Shown here: piece by piece, positions 55,363 through 64,000 of the stretch
How the letters are laid out: each line of letters starts with the position of its first letter
How positions within the stretch are numbered: position 1 is the stretch's first letter
From: DATFVA01 sp963832355
GTDB taxonomy: Bacteria; Bacteroidota; Ignavibacteria; Ignavibacteriales; Ignavibacteriaceae
Direction: 5' to 3'
DNA length: 64,000 nucleotides
Assembly: GCA_963832355.1 (NCBI GenBank)
Contig: CAWHTX010000016.1
Location: 124,001-188,000, forward strand
Program-made: the position numbers and the translations under genes
Notes under the pieces: generated by a model
The model's database searches: none
Told to the model about the DNA's origin: nothing
What the model saw: the letters and a program-made list of their open reading frames with translations, nothing else

Positions 55363-56472
55363 CTAAAAGAATTTTGAAATAAATTCACCGATGAAGTAGC
55401 CCGCTGCCGCTATTCCAAAACCAACCACAAACATATCGAACCCGCTGCGGAAAATTCCTCTGCCGGTGAAGAAACTTCTTGCGGCACCGACACCGAAGTG
55501 TGCCAGCATGGCAATTGTAAAAGCGGTCCATATAGCAGCACTTCCCGTTAAAAAGAAGAAAGGGAATACAGGAATAAGAGCACCGATCATCGTTGCCAGT
55601 CCCGTTATCCAGCCTTCCCGGAAAGGACTCATATTCGCTTCACCGATCCCCAGCTCAACTCTTACTTTCTCTTCAAGTGCCTGGGCAGGATCTTTCATCA
55701 CCTCACCTGCAAGGTTAGCTGAATCTTCCTTACTCATCCCCTTTGATTCATAAATAAGTGCAAGTTCTTCTGTTTCAAGCTCAGGCATCAGGAGAATCTC
55801 TTCCTTTTCCATCTTTCTTTCGTGATCATATACCTCTTTCTCGCTTATTGCAGCAAGATATCCTGATGAACCCATCGATAGGGCATCCGCGATCATTCCT
55901 GATATGCCTGAAATTAAAATTATATGCGGGGCGACAGCAGCACCGATTACTCCTGCAATAAGACCGAAGTTAGCTGTCAGTCCGTCGTTAAATCCGTAAA
56001 CAACGTTTCTTAATAGTCCCCCCGATTCCGAACGATGCCAGGGTTCCTCGTAGGTTCCTTTAATATCCATCAGCTTGTTTGCATGCTCGGCAGAATCTTT
56101 TGCCAGCTGAAGGGCTATATCTTTTGTTTCTTTATCGGAGCTTGTTTTATGCAGACTAAGATATGACCTAACCTCCTCTGCTTCCTCATTCATCAGTGCC
56201 TTAGAAAGGATCCAGGGTCCGAATTTGCTGGATAGCCATACAAGTGATTTGGCTTTAAAGGAAGGCTTCTCCTCTTTTAGTTTCGCGTCATGTTTTAATA
56301 AGAGATCACGCCAGACCTTTATATGCTTCTGTTCTATGTCTGAAAGACGGGAATAAATATCCTTCTGCTTCGCATCAGTCTCCATCCCTGCAAGCACCTT
56401 GTACAGGTATGATGCATCTATTTCTTCCTGTAAGTGCGACTTCCAGATCGTTACTGATTTATTATCCGCCAT
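55363..56472 (-). CDS. Ferritin-like domain fused to VIT1/CCC1-type iron/manganese transporter
   Basis: A 369-residue protein. Residues about 1-135 form a four-helix ferritin/rubrerythrin-like domain with metal-binding Glu and His in EEIDASYLYKVL, IEQKHIKVW, NEEAEEVRSYL and DSAEHANKL. Residues about 150-369 are a VIT/CCC1 membrane domain (LLRNVVYGFNDGLTANFGLIAG, then MGSSGYLAAISEKE). This is the membrane-bound ferritin A (MbfA)-type architecture, an iron or manganese exporter that oxidises Fe(II) on the cytosolic side. It converges on ppc with one base between stops. Confidence 0.92.
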   Translation of the reverse strand: MADNKSVTIWKSHLQEEIDASYLYKVLAGMETDAKQKDIYSRLSDIEQKHIKVWRDLLLKHDAKLKEEKPSFKAKSLVWLSSKFGPWILSKALMNEEAEEVRSYLSLHKTSSDKETKDIALQLAKDSAEHANKLMDIKGTYEEPWHRSESGGLLRNVVYGFNDGLTANFGLIAGVIGAAVAPHIILISGISGMIADALSMGSSGYLAAISEKEVYDHERKMEKEEILLMPELETEELALIYESKGMSKEDSANLAGEVMKDPAQALEEKVRVELGIGEANMSPFREGWITGLATMIGALIPVFPFFFLTGSAAIWTAFTIAMLAHFGVGAARSFFTGRGIFRSGFDMFVVGFGIAAAGYFIGEFISKFF

Positions 56473-56601
56473 TAACTTCCTGGTTTTTTAATCCACAAAA
56501 ATAAGAAGAAATGTGCGGATTGACGAATCAGTCGAATTGACAAATTGGCGAATTGTTCTTAAAAATCTTAAAATTCGCTAAACTTAATATTCCGCTAAAT
56601 C

Positions 56602-57732
56602 CTAATACCACAAATGGAACTGAATCAAGAACGTATCATTTTTAATTTCAGGATGCTCCATCTGGAAACGGTACTGGGGACGGATCTCAACAAAGCTGTA
56701 TGGATGTACCTCAAAGCCGACTATGAGTCTGCTTATATCATCATTTTCTCTTGAATCCAGCGGATCAAAACGGTCGTACCTTACAACTGCAGATAGCCCC
56801 TTTATGACCTTGTATGCGGCCTCTATCATAATTGCAGTTGAGGCAGAATCCTGCTTCACATAGTTATTCGCAATATCGTATTCCCCCATTAATGTGAAAT
56901 CACCTATTCCTATACCCGCATAACCGCCGTACATCTGAACCTGCGGAAATTTAACTCCGGATACCTGGAAAACCTGCTGCCGGAAAATTGCAACTGAACC
57001 TCCGAACATCAGCGCCGCGACATCAGAAACAGTTGGATAGAACATCACGTTTGCCATATAGGTTGGGTCTGTTACAAACACATTTGGAGAGCGTGAGTTT
57101 CCAACACTGGCAGTCAACAAAACAAAATCGGATATATACTGCCCTACTTCAATTCCGCTCTCAACATAACGGGGATCAAATATCAATCCTCTTTTCGAAG
57201 CGCCGGGAGTTATTATTCCAAGATCGCCTCCCCGCGTATATGCTGTATGGTCGGCTATCCTGATGCCGTAATTCGGGGTGAAGCTTCCTCCTTTTATATA
57301 CCCGTCATTAGGAAGAATATGTGCAATTCCATAGGCTTCCCATATCTGCCATATAAAATCATAACGTGCAAACGCGCTTATCTTTTCAGAAAAATCAACG
57401 TTGGTATATATAGAACCTGTCATCCTCTGGAAATCAATTCTTTTGGTTGAATCGGTCATATAAAGTAGTCCGTTTCCCCTGAAATCCAGTCCGAACTGAA
57501 TATTCTCATTTAGTTTATTACTCATTGGAAATTCTTTACTCGGTCTTTCCATAGGAAGAACGTTCTTTCCGAAATACCACCCGCCTGAGTTCCTCATTAG
57601 TCCCCCGGTTGGATTGACATGACAGTCAGCACAGGTTCCCCCCATCTGGAGCGCATACCTTGGCAGTGAATAAGTTTCGGAAATAAGCAGAAGTGCAGCG
57701 GACAAAATAAGCATAACCTTAAACATTCTCAT
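56602..57732 (-). CDS. Single-heme cytochrome-porin, Cyc2-like
   Basis: A 376-residue outer-membrane protein. The signal peptide (about 1-22) is followed by LPRYALQMGGTCADCHVNPTG, whose CADCH is a CxxCH heme c site at residues about 34-38. The rest is rich in alternating beta strands (FEVHPYSFVEIRPQYRFQMEHPEIK) and ends LIQFHLWY, a typical barrel end. The order, single N-terminal heme then a barrel, and the total length match the Cyc2 fused cytochrome-porins that oxidise Fe(II) at the cell surface. Sequence outside the heme region is not obviously Cyc2, so a related but distinct family is possible. The neighbour is a ferritin-like iron exporter. Confidence 0.7.
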   Translation of the reverse strand: MRMFKVMLILSAALLLISETYSLPRYALQMGGTCADCHVNPTGGLMRNSGGWYFGKNVLPMERPSKEFPMSNKLNENIQFGLDFRGNGLLYMTDSTKRIDFQRMTGSIYTNVDFSEKISAFARYDFIWQIWEAYGIAHILPNDGYIKGGSFTPNYGIRIADHTAYTRGGDLGIITPGASKRGLIFDPRYVESGIEVGQYISDFVLLTASVGNSRSPNVFVTDPTYMANVMFYPTVSDVAALMFGGSVAIFRQQVFQVSGVKFPQVQMYGGYAGIGIGDFTLMGEYDIANNYVKQDSASTAIMIEAAYKVIKGLSAVVRYDRFDPLDSRENDDISRLIVGFEVHPYSFVEIRPQYRFQMEHPEIKNDTFLIQFHLWY

Positions 57733-57973
57733 AAGCCTCCCGATTAGTGAATTTTTCGACGATAATTGGTGTTAAACTAAATAGCAATTGTGATAAAATC
57801 ATCACATATTGTGTAAATTCTGAACTTTAATTTCTTAATTAGTAATTTCAGACAAAAAAAAGTGCCGTTCGCTCCCTTTTTCTGCCAAGCCGCTGAAGGA
57901 GGAAAACCAGCGAAATACATTGCTAAAAAAGGCTTACTTCGTTACTTTTAATGTCTGTTTTAAAAAAGTAGTA

Positions 57974-59119
57974 ATGAAAAATTTATTAATACTGGGATCT
58001 ACCGGTTCGATAGGGATAAATGCTCTGAATGTAATCAGAAACTTTCCCGACAAATTCCGGGTTACCGCACTCACCGTCAATACAAGGATCGACCTTCTTG
58101 AACCGCAGATAAAGGAATTTAATCCTCCTTTTGTAGTGGTTAAGAACAGAGAACTTGCGGCAGAACTTGAGAGAAAAATCGGCAGCAGCACAAAAGTGCT
58201 TGCGGGCGAAGAGGGCCTGGTATACGCAGCCTCGCAGCTCGATTACGATATTCTGGTAGGTGCAATGGTAGGGTTTGCAGGACTAATACCCACTATCGAA
58301 GCAATAAAACGCGGCAAAAGAATAGCACTCGCAAACAAGGAAACTCTTGTTGTTGCCGGGGAACTGGTAAAAGATCTCTCAGAAAAACATAACGCAGAAA
58401 TTATTCCCGTCGATTCCGAACACAGCGCTATTTTTCAATGCTTAACAGGTGAAAACCGGGAAGAGGTTGAAAAGCTGATATTAACAGCTTCGGGCGGACC
58501 ATTCAGGGAAATGGATAAAGAACATTTCGACAGCGTAACTGTCGAAGACGCACTTAACCATCCTAACTGGAAAATGGGAAATAAGATTACCATAGATTCG
58601 GCAACAATGATGAATAAGGGACTTGAAGTTATTGAAGCGCACTGGCTTTTTGATCTTCCTAAAGAAAAAATAGACGTGGTTATTCATCCCCAGTCGATAG
58701 TTCACTCGATGGTGCAGTTTGTTGACGGCTCGATAAAAGCACAGATGGGGCTGCCGGATATGAAGCTCCCCATCCAGTATGCTTTAACTTACCCGGAGAG
58801 ACTAAAAAACGATTTCACAAGGACAAGTCTCCCGGATATTTCCAGTCTTACTTTTTCGGAACCCGACCACAGCCGGTTCGAATGTCTTAACCTCGCATAC
58901 AGAACACTGGAATCAGGCGGAACTGCTCCATGTATACTGAATGCAGCAAATGAGGTGGCTGTCGACAAATTCCTTAAAAAAGAGATAAAATTTCCCGATA
59001 TTCCTGCTTTGATTTGTAACGCACTTGATCATTTTGATAATCATAAGCACCCGGAACTTGAAACAATAATTGAACAGGACAGGCAGACTAGAGAATTTAC
59101 AGCATCCCTGACTTTATAG
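57974..59119 (+). CDS. dxr: 1-deoxy-D-xylulose 5-phosphate reductoisomerase
   Basis: Starting at the ATG at 57974 (the frame is open upstream to 57920), the protein has about 381 residues, the normal length. NADPH site LGSTGSIG, metal/substrate motif PVDSEHSAIFQCL, ASGGPF, and NWKMGNKITIDSATMMNKGLE are present. It makes 2-C-methyl-erythritol 4-phosphate, the committed MEP step. rseP follows 70 bases downstream, a common neighbour in this group. Confidence 0.95.
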   Translation: MKNLLILGSTGSIGINALNVIRNFPDKFRVTALTVNTRIDLLEPQIKEFNPPFVVVKNRELAAELERKIGSSTKVLAGEEGLVYAASQLDYDILVGAMVGFAGLIPTIEAIKRGKRIALANKETLVVAGELVKDLSEKHNAEIIPVDSEHSAIFQCLTGENREEVEKLILTASGGPFREMDKEHFDSVTVEDALNHPNWKMGNKITIDSATMMNKGLEVIEAHWLFDLPKEKIDVVIHPQSIVHSMVQFVDGSIKAQMGLPDMKLPIQYALTYPERLKNDFTRTSLPDISSLTFSEPDHSRFECLNLAYRTLESGGTAPCILNAANEVAVDKFLKKEIKFPDIPALICNALDHFDNHKHPELETIIEQDRQTREFTASLTL

Positions 59120-59189
59120 AGGTGAGGAACAATTTTTGCTAATCTGCATCTAATTTAATGGTTTTTGAAAAATAGGAGAACCCCGCTTA

Positions 59190-60545
59190 ATGGAGTACAT
59201 TGTATATTTTGCGATAACGATCGGAATTCTTGTGTTTGTGCACGAATTCGGTCATTTCGCCGCAGCAAAACTGACCGGTATGCGTGCCGATGTTTTTGCT
59301 ATTGGATTTGGAAAACGACTGTTCGGGTGGAACCGGATTTCCGGTTTTTCATTCGGTGAACTTCCGAAGGATTTCGACGGACAGGGAAACACCGATTATC
59401 GCCTATGTCTCCTCCCCCTGGGCGGATATGTTAAGATAGCCGGAATGGTTGACGAAAGCTTCGATACCGAGTTTGCGGATAAAGAACCGCAGCCTTATGA
59501 GTTCCGTGCGAAACCGACGTGGAAGAAAATAATCGTCATTACCGCAGGTGTAATAATGAACCTGCTGCTTGCCCTGCTGATTTTCTGGGGCGTGAATTTC
59601 TTCCAGGGAAAACAGGTAATAACAACAACTAAAATTGGTTATGTTGAACCGGGAAGCACGATCGATTCACTCGGTTTTATGGTGAATGATAAAATCCTTG
59701 CCATCAACGGAAAACCTGTTGAGAACTGGGATGATGTAAGGCAGGATATATTTGTAAATACGATTGGACAGGATGTAAATGTAAAGTTTGAGAGAGATCA
59801 TAAGACAGAGACCATAACAATTCCAAGGAAAGATATCCCTGAAAATGAAACCCAGGAACGTTTCATAATTCCCGAAGGATTTCAGCCTGCAATCGGTGAG
59901 GTAACCAAAGATTCTCCTGCCGAGAAAGCCGGTATAAAAAAAGGCGATATCTTCCTGAGCTTAAATGGTCAGAAAATTTACAGCGTACAGCAGACGATTA
60001 ATATAATCTCAGGACATAAAAACACCACAATGCCCCTGGTAGTTGAAAGAGGGCAGGATACCGTAAAGCTTGCTGTTACTCCTGATGAAAAGGGTTTGAT
60101 TGGAGTAGGACTCGTCACCAATCCCAATGCACCGGTTGAATTCCGGACATACGGATTCTTCGATTCGTTTTATTACGGATGGATGGATATTGTACGGGTA
60201 ACTGACCTTACCTTCAATATGGTAGGAAAGGTTATCGGCGGTCAGGTAGCATTCGGTAAGGCATTCGGCGGTCCCGTTAAAATTGCCCAGCTTGCCGCAC
60301 AGTCAGCAGATACAGGGTTCCTTAGTTTTCTTTTCTTCCTTGCATTGCTTAGCCTAAGTCTTGCAATAATTAATATTATGCCTTTCCCGGTACTGGATGG
60401 CGGGCATCTTATAATAATTCTTATCGAAGGAATAACAAAGCGCGAGATCCCCATCAAGGTGAAAGTCGCAATCCAGAATACAGGCTTTGTAATCCTTTTA
60501 CTACTGATGGCCTTCATTATCTACAATGATATTGTAAACCTTTAG
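59190..60545 (+). CDS. rseP: Site-2 membrane protease RseP
   Basis: A 451-residue intramembrane zinc protease. The active site HEFGHF is in the first membrane segment (near residue 19), two PDZ domains lie in the periplasmic region (about 145-310), and the third membrane helix has NIMPFPVLDGGH with the metal-binding LDG Asp. It cleaves anti-sigma factors such as RseA and remnant signal peptides. It closes the dxr-rseP unit, followed by a strong terminator. Confidence 0.95.
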   Translation: MEYIVYFAITIGILVFVHEFGHFAAAKLTGMRADVFAIGFGKRLFGWNRISGFSFGELPKDFDGQGNTDYRLCLLPLGGYVKIAGMVDESFDTEFADKEPQPYEFRAKPTWKKIIVITAGVIMNLLLALLIFWGVNFFQGKQVITTTKIGYVEPGSTIDSLGFMVNDKILAINGKPVENWDDVRQDIFVNTIGQDVNVKFERDHKTETITIPRKDIPENETQERFIIPEGFQPAIGEVTKDSPAEKAGIKKGDIFLSLNGQKIYSVQQTINIISGHKNTTMPLVVERGQDTVKLAVTPDEKGLIGVGLVTNPNAPVEFRTYGFFDSFYYGWMDIVRVTDLTFNMVGKVIGGQVAFGKAFGGPVKIAQLAAQSADTGFLSFLFFLALLSLSLAIINIMPFPVLDGGHLIIILIEGITKREIPIKVKVAIQNTGFVILLLLMAFIIYNDIVNL

Positions 60546-60568
60546 ATCATTTCATTTTAATTAATTGC

Positions 60569-60597
60569 AAAAGCCCGGTGATTAGCCGGGCTTTTTT
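60569..60597 (+). terminator. Intrinsic terminator after rseP
   Basis: AAAAGCCCGG and CCGGGCTTTT pair over ten bases with a seven-base loop (TGATTAG), and the 3' arm runs into a T run. It lies 24 bases past the rseP stop. Confidence 0.95.
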
Positions 60598-60647
60598 GCA
60601 TTTAAGTATCCTGCTGTTTTGTGGGAGCTAGCAGTAGGGATACTATA

Positions 60648-61272
60648 TTAGTTAATCTTATAGAATCTCTCGCTCGGGGTCATAGATATACCGCATCTCT
60701 GGGGAGCTGTACCGGCATAAGTATTTCCGCAGGTTGAACAAACGTAGTATACTGAAGCAAGAGTATTTTCCTGGTTGTTATTGAGTTTATCCAGGGCTTC
60801 TTTATAAAAATCCTTATGTTTCTTTCTCAGTCTGGTAAGCATAATTAAATGATATCAGGGCAATGTTTACTTTGCCGTCATTAGCTGTCTTTATAAATTC
60901 AGGGTACATAGTTGCAACTTCATATGATTCGCCGTTTATGGCGTCCTGCAGATTCTCTTTTGTGGATTTCACGGTAAATTCCGGTTTAACTTCTCCCATC
61001 GTTTCACCCAGCTGTGAAAGAGCAGCCCTGTGATTACCGGCATGAATACTTTCGGATTTTGAAGCTGCTTCAAAGAGTAATGCAATGTTTTTATATCCTT
61101 CCTGTTTCGCCTTTTCAGCATACGCTGCATACTTTGCGCTGGCAGTTGTCTCGCCGGTTATTGCGGCTTTAAGGTTATCGATTGTTTTCATTGAGTCTTT
61201 TCTATCCAGTGTAAAATTCAGACTCAAAACTGAGACGGTTAATAAAATTACTGCTGTTAATAATGTTTTCAT
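60648..61272 (-). CDS. rbr: Exported rubrerythrin, one frameshift
   Basis: Two frames (60814-61272 and 60648-60842) make one protein of about 208 residues. A signal peptide (MKTLLTAVILLTVSVLSLNF) is followed by the ferritin-like domain with Glu/His ligands (AITGETTASAKYAAYAEK, SKSESIHAGNHRAAL, NGESYEVATMYPEF) and a C-terminal rubredoxin-like domain (VCSTCGNTYAG...QRCGIS). The second rubredoxin pair has only one Cys (CGIS). The break near 60832 is an AAA/AA difference that joins TEKE to HKDFYKEAL. Rubrerythrins reduce peroxide; an exported form would work in the periplasm. Confidence 0.88.
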
Positions 61273-61388
61273 TTTTTCTCCTTTGTTTTATAAATAATTT
61301 CTTGACCCCAAAATAGGACAGGCTTCTAAAACTAATCTTAATGGATTCTTAAAAATTGCTTAAAAAGTAATGGGAATTGTGCTGAATG

Positions 61389-62771
61389 TCAGGCTGGAAT
61401 ATGAAGTGTAAAATTTGTTCCTTTACCGGGCGTGCTGTCTACTTCTATTTTGATGTTCTGAATGTCGCAAAGCTTTTTACTAATGGCTAATCCGAGTCCG
61501 AATCCGCCTGCATCAGAACTTCTCGATTCATCCGCACGATAGAACCTGTCAAATATGTTTTTTATCTGCTGTTCAGTCATACCTACCCCGTAGTCCTTAA
61601 CTGAAAACATTATGCTGCTTCCGTTCCGAACAGCCTTAATATCGATGAAATTATCGTTACCGGAATATTTAATAGCATTGGTTAAAATATTTTCAAGGAT
61701 TATCTCTGTCATTCCGGGATCGGCATTCAATATTATGCTTTCATCAATCTCTCTGTTAACTTTTATCCTTTTTTCCTCGAGCAGCGTATTCAATCTCTGA
61801 ACTACAGTTTCTATTTTTTCCGAAAAAGGAAACTCTGTCTTAACCGGGGTAATTTTTCCGGTATCGTACCGCGCCAGCAGCAGCAGCTGATCGATAAGTT
61901 TCGTCATCCGGTCTGTTTCCGATATGCAGTAGCTTACTTTCTCTTCGTACTGGGCTACTTCCCTTGGTTTCCTGATGAGTACTTCCAGAGTTCCTTTTAT
62001 TATTGAGAGGGGCGTTCTGAGTTCGTGTGAAGCATCTGAAGTAAACTGTCTTTCTCTCAGTATACCTTCTTCAAGCCTGTTCAGAAGTCCGTTAATGGTT
62101 GAAGTTAACGCATGTATCTCATCATTATGCGGAGGCAGGGAAATTCGTTCCGATATATTTTCTTTTGAGATCTTATTCGCTGTATTTATAACATTATGTA
62201 TGGGAGCAATGCTCTTTCCGGCAATCAATCTTGTTACCAGGAAAAGAATGATAAGTATTGCAGGAAATGAAATTACCATCGCTTCACTAAGGTTACTTAA
62301 AACAAGAGCTGACTCTTCAAGAGGAACTGCTATTGACAGGTAGGCTGACAGATTTCCTTCAGGATCAAAATATGGATACTGGACCTGCCTTATGGGAGAT
62401 CCCGAAAGCTCAGAGTTGAAATAAATCTTTTTATTTACAGATTTTCTGAATATGAGTGAATCACTAAGGAGGTTTCCTGTCTTTTTTATAATATGACCTT
62501 GTTTGTCTGAAACCTGCACGAATGTCGGGTTAACTTCAATCTGTCCGTGTTCTCTCTCATTCCATTCGAAAGGATTAGCAAAAATGATCTGCCCGCCCGA
62601 ACTGACAATACTGTTCCTGACCTCGTTCAATTCAAGATCAAGGTCAGAATCCAGGTGAGAGAAAACGGTATTATATACAATTATATAAATGGCGGAGAAA
62701 AGTCCAGCAATAAGCAGTGCTGTTGCAACGAGATACCAGGTAGCTATCCTGTTTCTGAAATTCAGCTTCAT
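61389..62771 (-). CDS. Sensor histidine kinase, CusS-like
   Basis: A 460-residue kinase with membrane segments near residues 12-34 and 165-190 flanking a periplasmic sensor, then HAMP (about 190-240), HisKA (FTSDASHELRTPLSIIKG, His near 248) and HATPase (ENILTNAIKYS, DYGVGMT, GGFGLGLAI). The overall layout is that of OmpR-partner kinases such as CusS. It overlaps the upstream response regulator by four bases, so the two form one two-component system. Copper or envelope stress would be a reasonable signal, but this is inferred only. Confidence 0.93.
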   Translation of the reverse strand: MKLNFRNRIATWYLVATALLIAGLFSAIYIIVYNTVFSHLDSDLDLELNEVRNSIVSSGGQIIFANPFEWNEREHGQIEVNPTFVQVSDKQGHIIKKTGNLLSDSLIFRKSVNKKIYFNSELSGSPIRQVQYPYFDPEGNLSAYLSIAVPLEESALVLSNLSEAMVISFPAILIILFLVTRLIAGKSIAPIHNVINTANKISKENISERISLPPHNDEIHALTSTINGLLNRLEEGILRERQFTSDASHELRTPLSIIKGTLEVLIRKPREVAQYEEKVSYCISETDRMTKLIDQLLLLARYDTGKITPVKTEFPFSEKIETVVQRLNTLLEEKRIKVNREIDESIILNADPGMTEIILENILTNAIKYSGNDNFIDIKAVRNGSSIMFSVKDYGVGMTEQQIKNIFDRFYRADESRSSDAGGFGLGLAISKKLCDIQNIKIEVDSTPGKGTNFTLHIPA

Positions 62772-63439
62772 TTTACTTCCCGTGCTATGTAGCCAACTCC
62801 CCTTACTGTTTGTATCAGGTCATTCGAGCTTCCAAGCTTCAGTTTCTTTCTCAGGAAATTTATATACACATCTATCACGGATGTATCAGCTTCAAAATGT
62901 ATATCCCATACGTGTTCAATGATATTGGTACGCGTACAGACTCTTCCTTTATTTCTCAAAAGAAATTCAAGCAGAGAGAATTCCTTTTGAGTCAAAAGAA
63001 CTTCTTCTTCATTTTTGAAAACCTGGTGAGTATCGGGATCCAGAGTAATATCGGAAAGCGTAAGTAACCCGCTTTCAGAATTTTTTGGCCGCAGCTGAAC
63101 TTTTATACGGGCAAGCAGTTCCTCAAACTGAAAAGGTTTCCTGATATAATCGTTTGCGCCTGTTTCAAGTCCGAATACGGCATCCTGCACAGTATCTTTT
63201 GCCGTTAGAAAAATGATTGGAATGGCTGGTTTTTCCTTCCGTACCTGCTTCACGATTTCAATTCCGCTGAGTGCGGGCAGCATCCAGTCGACAAGCAGGA
63301 GATCATAATCATTTACAAGTGCCATCTGAAGTCCTTCACGCCCTTCGTTGGCAACATCAACGGCATAATATTCTTCTACCAGTCCATCCCTGATAAAATT
63401 AGCTATTCCTTTTTCATCTTCTATAACAAGAATTCGCAT
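62768..63439 (-). CDS. OmpR-family response regulator
   Basis: A 223-residue regulator with a receiver domain (acidic pair VIEDEKG, phospho-Asp in LLVDWMLPALSG, Lys in YIRKPFQF) and a C-terminal winged helix (about 130-220; LTQKEFSLLEFLLRNKG, RTNIIEHVWD, VRGVGYIARE). It resembles CusR/CopR by length and layout. It is the middle gene of a leftward DUF2231-regulator-kinase operon with an 11-base gap before it and a four-base overlap after. Confidence 0.95.
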   Translation of the reverse strand: MRILVIEDEKGIANFIRDGLVEEYYAVDVANEGREGLQMALVNDYDLLLVDWMLPALSGIEIVKQVRKEKPAIPIIFLTAKDTVQDAVFGLETGANDYIRKPFQFEELLARIKVQLRPKNSESGLLTLSDITLDPDTHQVFKNEEEVLLTQKEFSLLEFLLRNKGRVCTRTNIIEHVWDIHFEADTSVIDVYINFLRKKLKLGSSNDLIQTVRGVGYIAREVK

Positions 63440-63450
63440 TTCGGTTACTT

Positions 63451-63948
63451 TTAATCCTCATCATCTGTATTTATGTTAAAGTTCTGAGCGTCCGGGTTAC
63501 CGAAGCCGAGATTAAACTGAACACCTGCGGCGTGTTTATAAACCAGCTCCCCGCCATAGTAACCTGTACGTGCGATCGACAGGACACCGATCAAAAATAA
63601 AGCAAAAGCGACCCATTTTAAACTCCCTGAATATCTTTTGATCGCTACAAATGCAATTCTTACGAGTGCTGCTATTGATACAAGCAATACCGACAATTCT
63701 GCGGCATCCTCATGTGCCTCAAGCGCCTGCTTCAGGGGACCGGCTTCTGTTACTCCGTCGCCTGCCAGGTTCCCGGAAAAATATGAAGCAATAACTCCCA
63801 GTGTTCCCAGGATCAGGAGGTAGAAACCGGCTTTAGAGAAAAATTCCTTTTTTGAAAATAATCCTGCTGCATCAGCAAGCAGCCCCACGATCAATAAAGC
63901 AATGGGGAAATGTACTATCATCGGGTGAAGATGTTGTGCGTCAATCAT
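63451..63948 (-). CDS. DUF2231 membrane protein
   Basis: From the ATG at 63948, preceded by an AGGAG ribosome site, the product is 165 residues; the frame is open to 63984 upstream but has no better start. It has four membrane segments (HPMIVHFPIALLIVGLLADAA, then AGFYLLILGTLGVIASYFSG, and two more), a histidine-bearing HLHPMIVHFP N-terminus, and a C-terminal GYYGGELVYKHA motif typical of DUF2231. The family is thought to bind heme or metal. It lies at the head of the two-component operon, so its product may sense or be controlled by the same signal. Confidence 0.85.
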   Translation of the reverse strand: MIDAQHLHPMIVHFPIALLIVGLLADAAGLFSKKEFFSKAGFYLLILGTLGVIASYFSGNLAGDGVTEAGPLKQALEAHEDAAELSVLLVSIAALVRIAFVAIKRYSGSLKWVAFALFLIGVLSIARTGYYGGELVYKHAAGVQFNLGFGNPDAQNFNINTDDED

Positions 63949-64000
63949 TTCGTTCTCCTTTTTTGTCCCAAATCTAAACCGCAATCCTTAAATATCTCTA

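Overview
The window looks like a chromosomal piece of a Bacteroidota/Chlorobi-group bacterium, most probably an Ignavibacteria-like lineage. The reasons are two secreted proteins ending in the type IX secretion sorting domain with the YPNPFNPxTTI motif, a TonB-dependent receptor, a TonB fused to MORN-like repeats, a UpxY-type antiterminator, the long form of IspG, and a class A RNase P RNA in a recJ/yebC/ruvCA neighbourhood. There is no prophage, insertion sequence, CRISPR array, rRNA or tRNA that I can see. The content is mostly housekeeping with scattered sensory, metal and envelope functions.

Layout. 1-2.1 kb: sugar-nucleotide dehydrogenase plus a partial Gfo/Idh/MocA oxidoreductase (surface sugar synthesis). 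2.2-7.9 kb: mgtE, pdxB, a TonB-like protein, a broken sensor kinase. 8.1-11.9 kb: TonB-dependent receptor followed by a type IX-secreted beta-propeller protein. 11.9-16 kb: trhO, class II photolyase, lipoprotein, xth. 16-18.6 kb: manganese module mntR-mntH(Usp) with a palindromic operator. 18.7-20.7 kb: cobO, a stand-alone cobalamin-binding protein with the CarH photoreceptor signature, DUF2752 and TM2 membrane proteins, closed by a strong terminator. 21.9-27.9 kb: a leftward run of hybrid kinase, ugd, upxY, yhaM-like nuclease, TPR protein and sirtuin. 28.2-33.1 kb: two rightward surface proteins with their own terminator. 33.1-38 kb: nitroreductase, GGR-like flavoprotein and ferredoxin, dnaG. 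38.2-46.6 kb: ispG, nif3, zinc-ribbon protein, rnpB, recJ, yebC, ruvC, ruvA. 46.6-51.9 kb: FAH-family hydrolase, a secreted protein of unknown function, clpX, TPR protein. 52-55.4 kb: brnTA toxin-antitoxin and ppc. 55.4-57.7 kb: ferritin-like/VIT iron transporter and a Cyc2-like cytochrome-porin. 57.9-60.5 kb: dxr and rseP. 60.6-64 kb: exported rubrerythrin and a DUF2231/response regulator/sensor kinase operon.

Common threads are metal and redox handling (mntRH, mgtE, VIT, Cyc2-like porin, rubrerythrin, CusRS-like pair), isoprenoid synthesis (ispG, dxr, GGR-like reductase), DNA repair (photolyase, xth, recJ, ruvCA, dnaG), and envelope export (T9SS cargo, TonB system, polysaccharide precursors).

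A caution: seven genes, including essential dnaG, carry about eleven single-base frameshifts in total, several of them in short homopolymers. This looks like uncorrected sequencing indels more than gene decay, so I annotate those genes over their full span.
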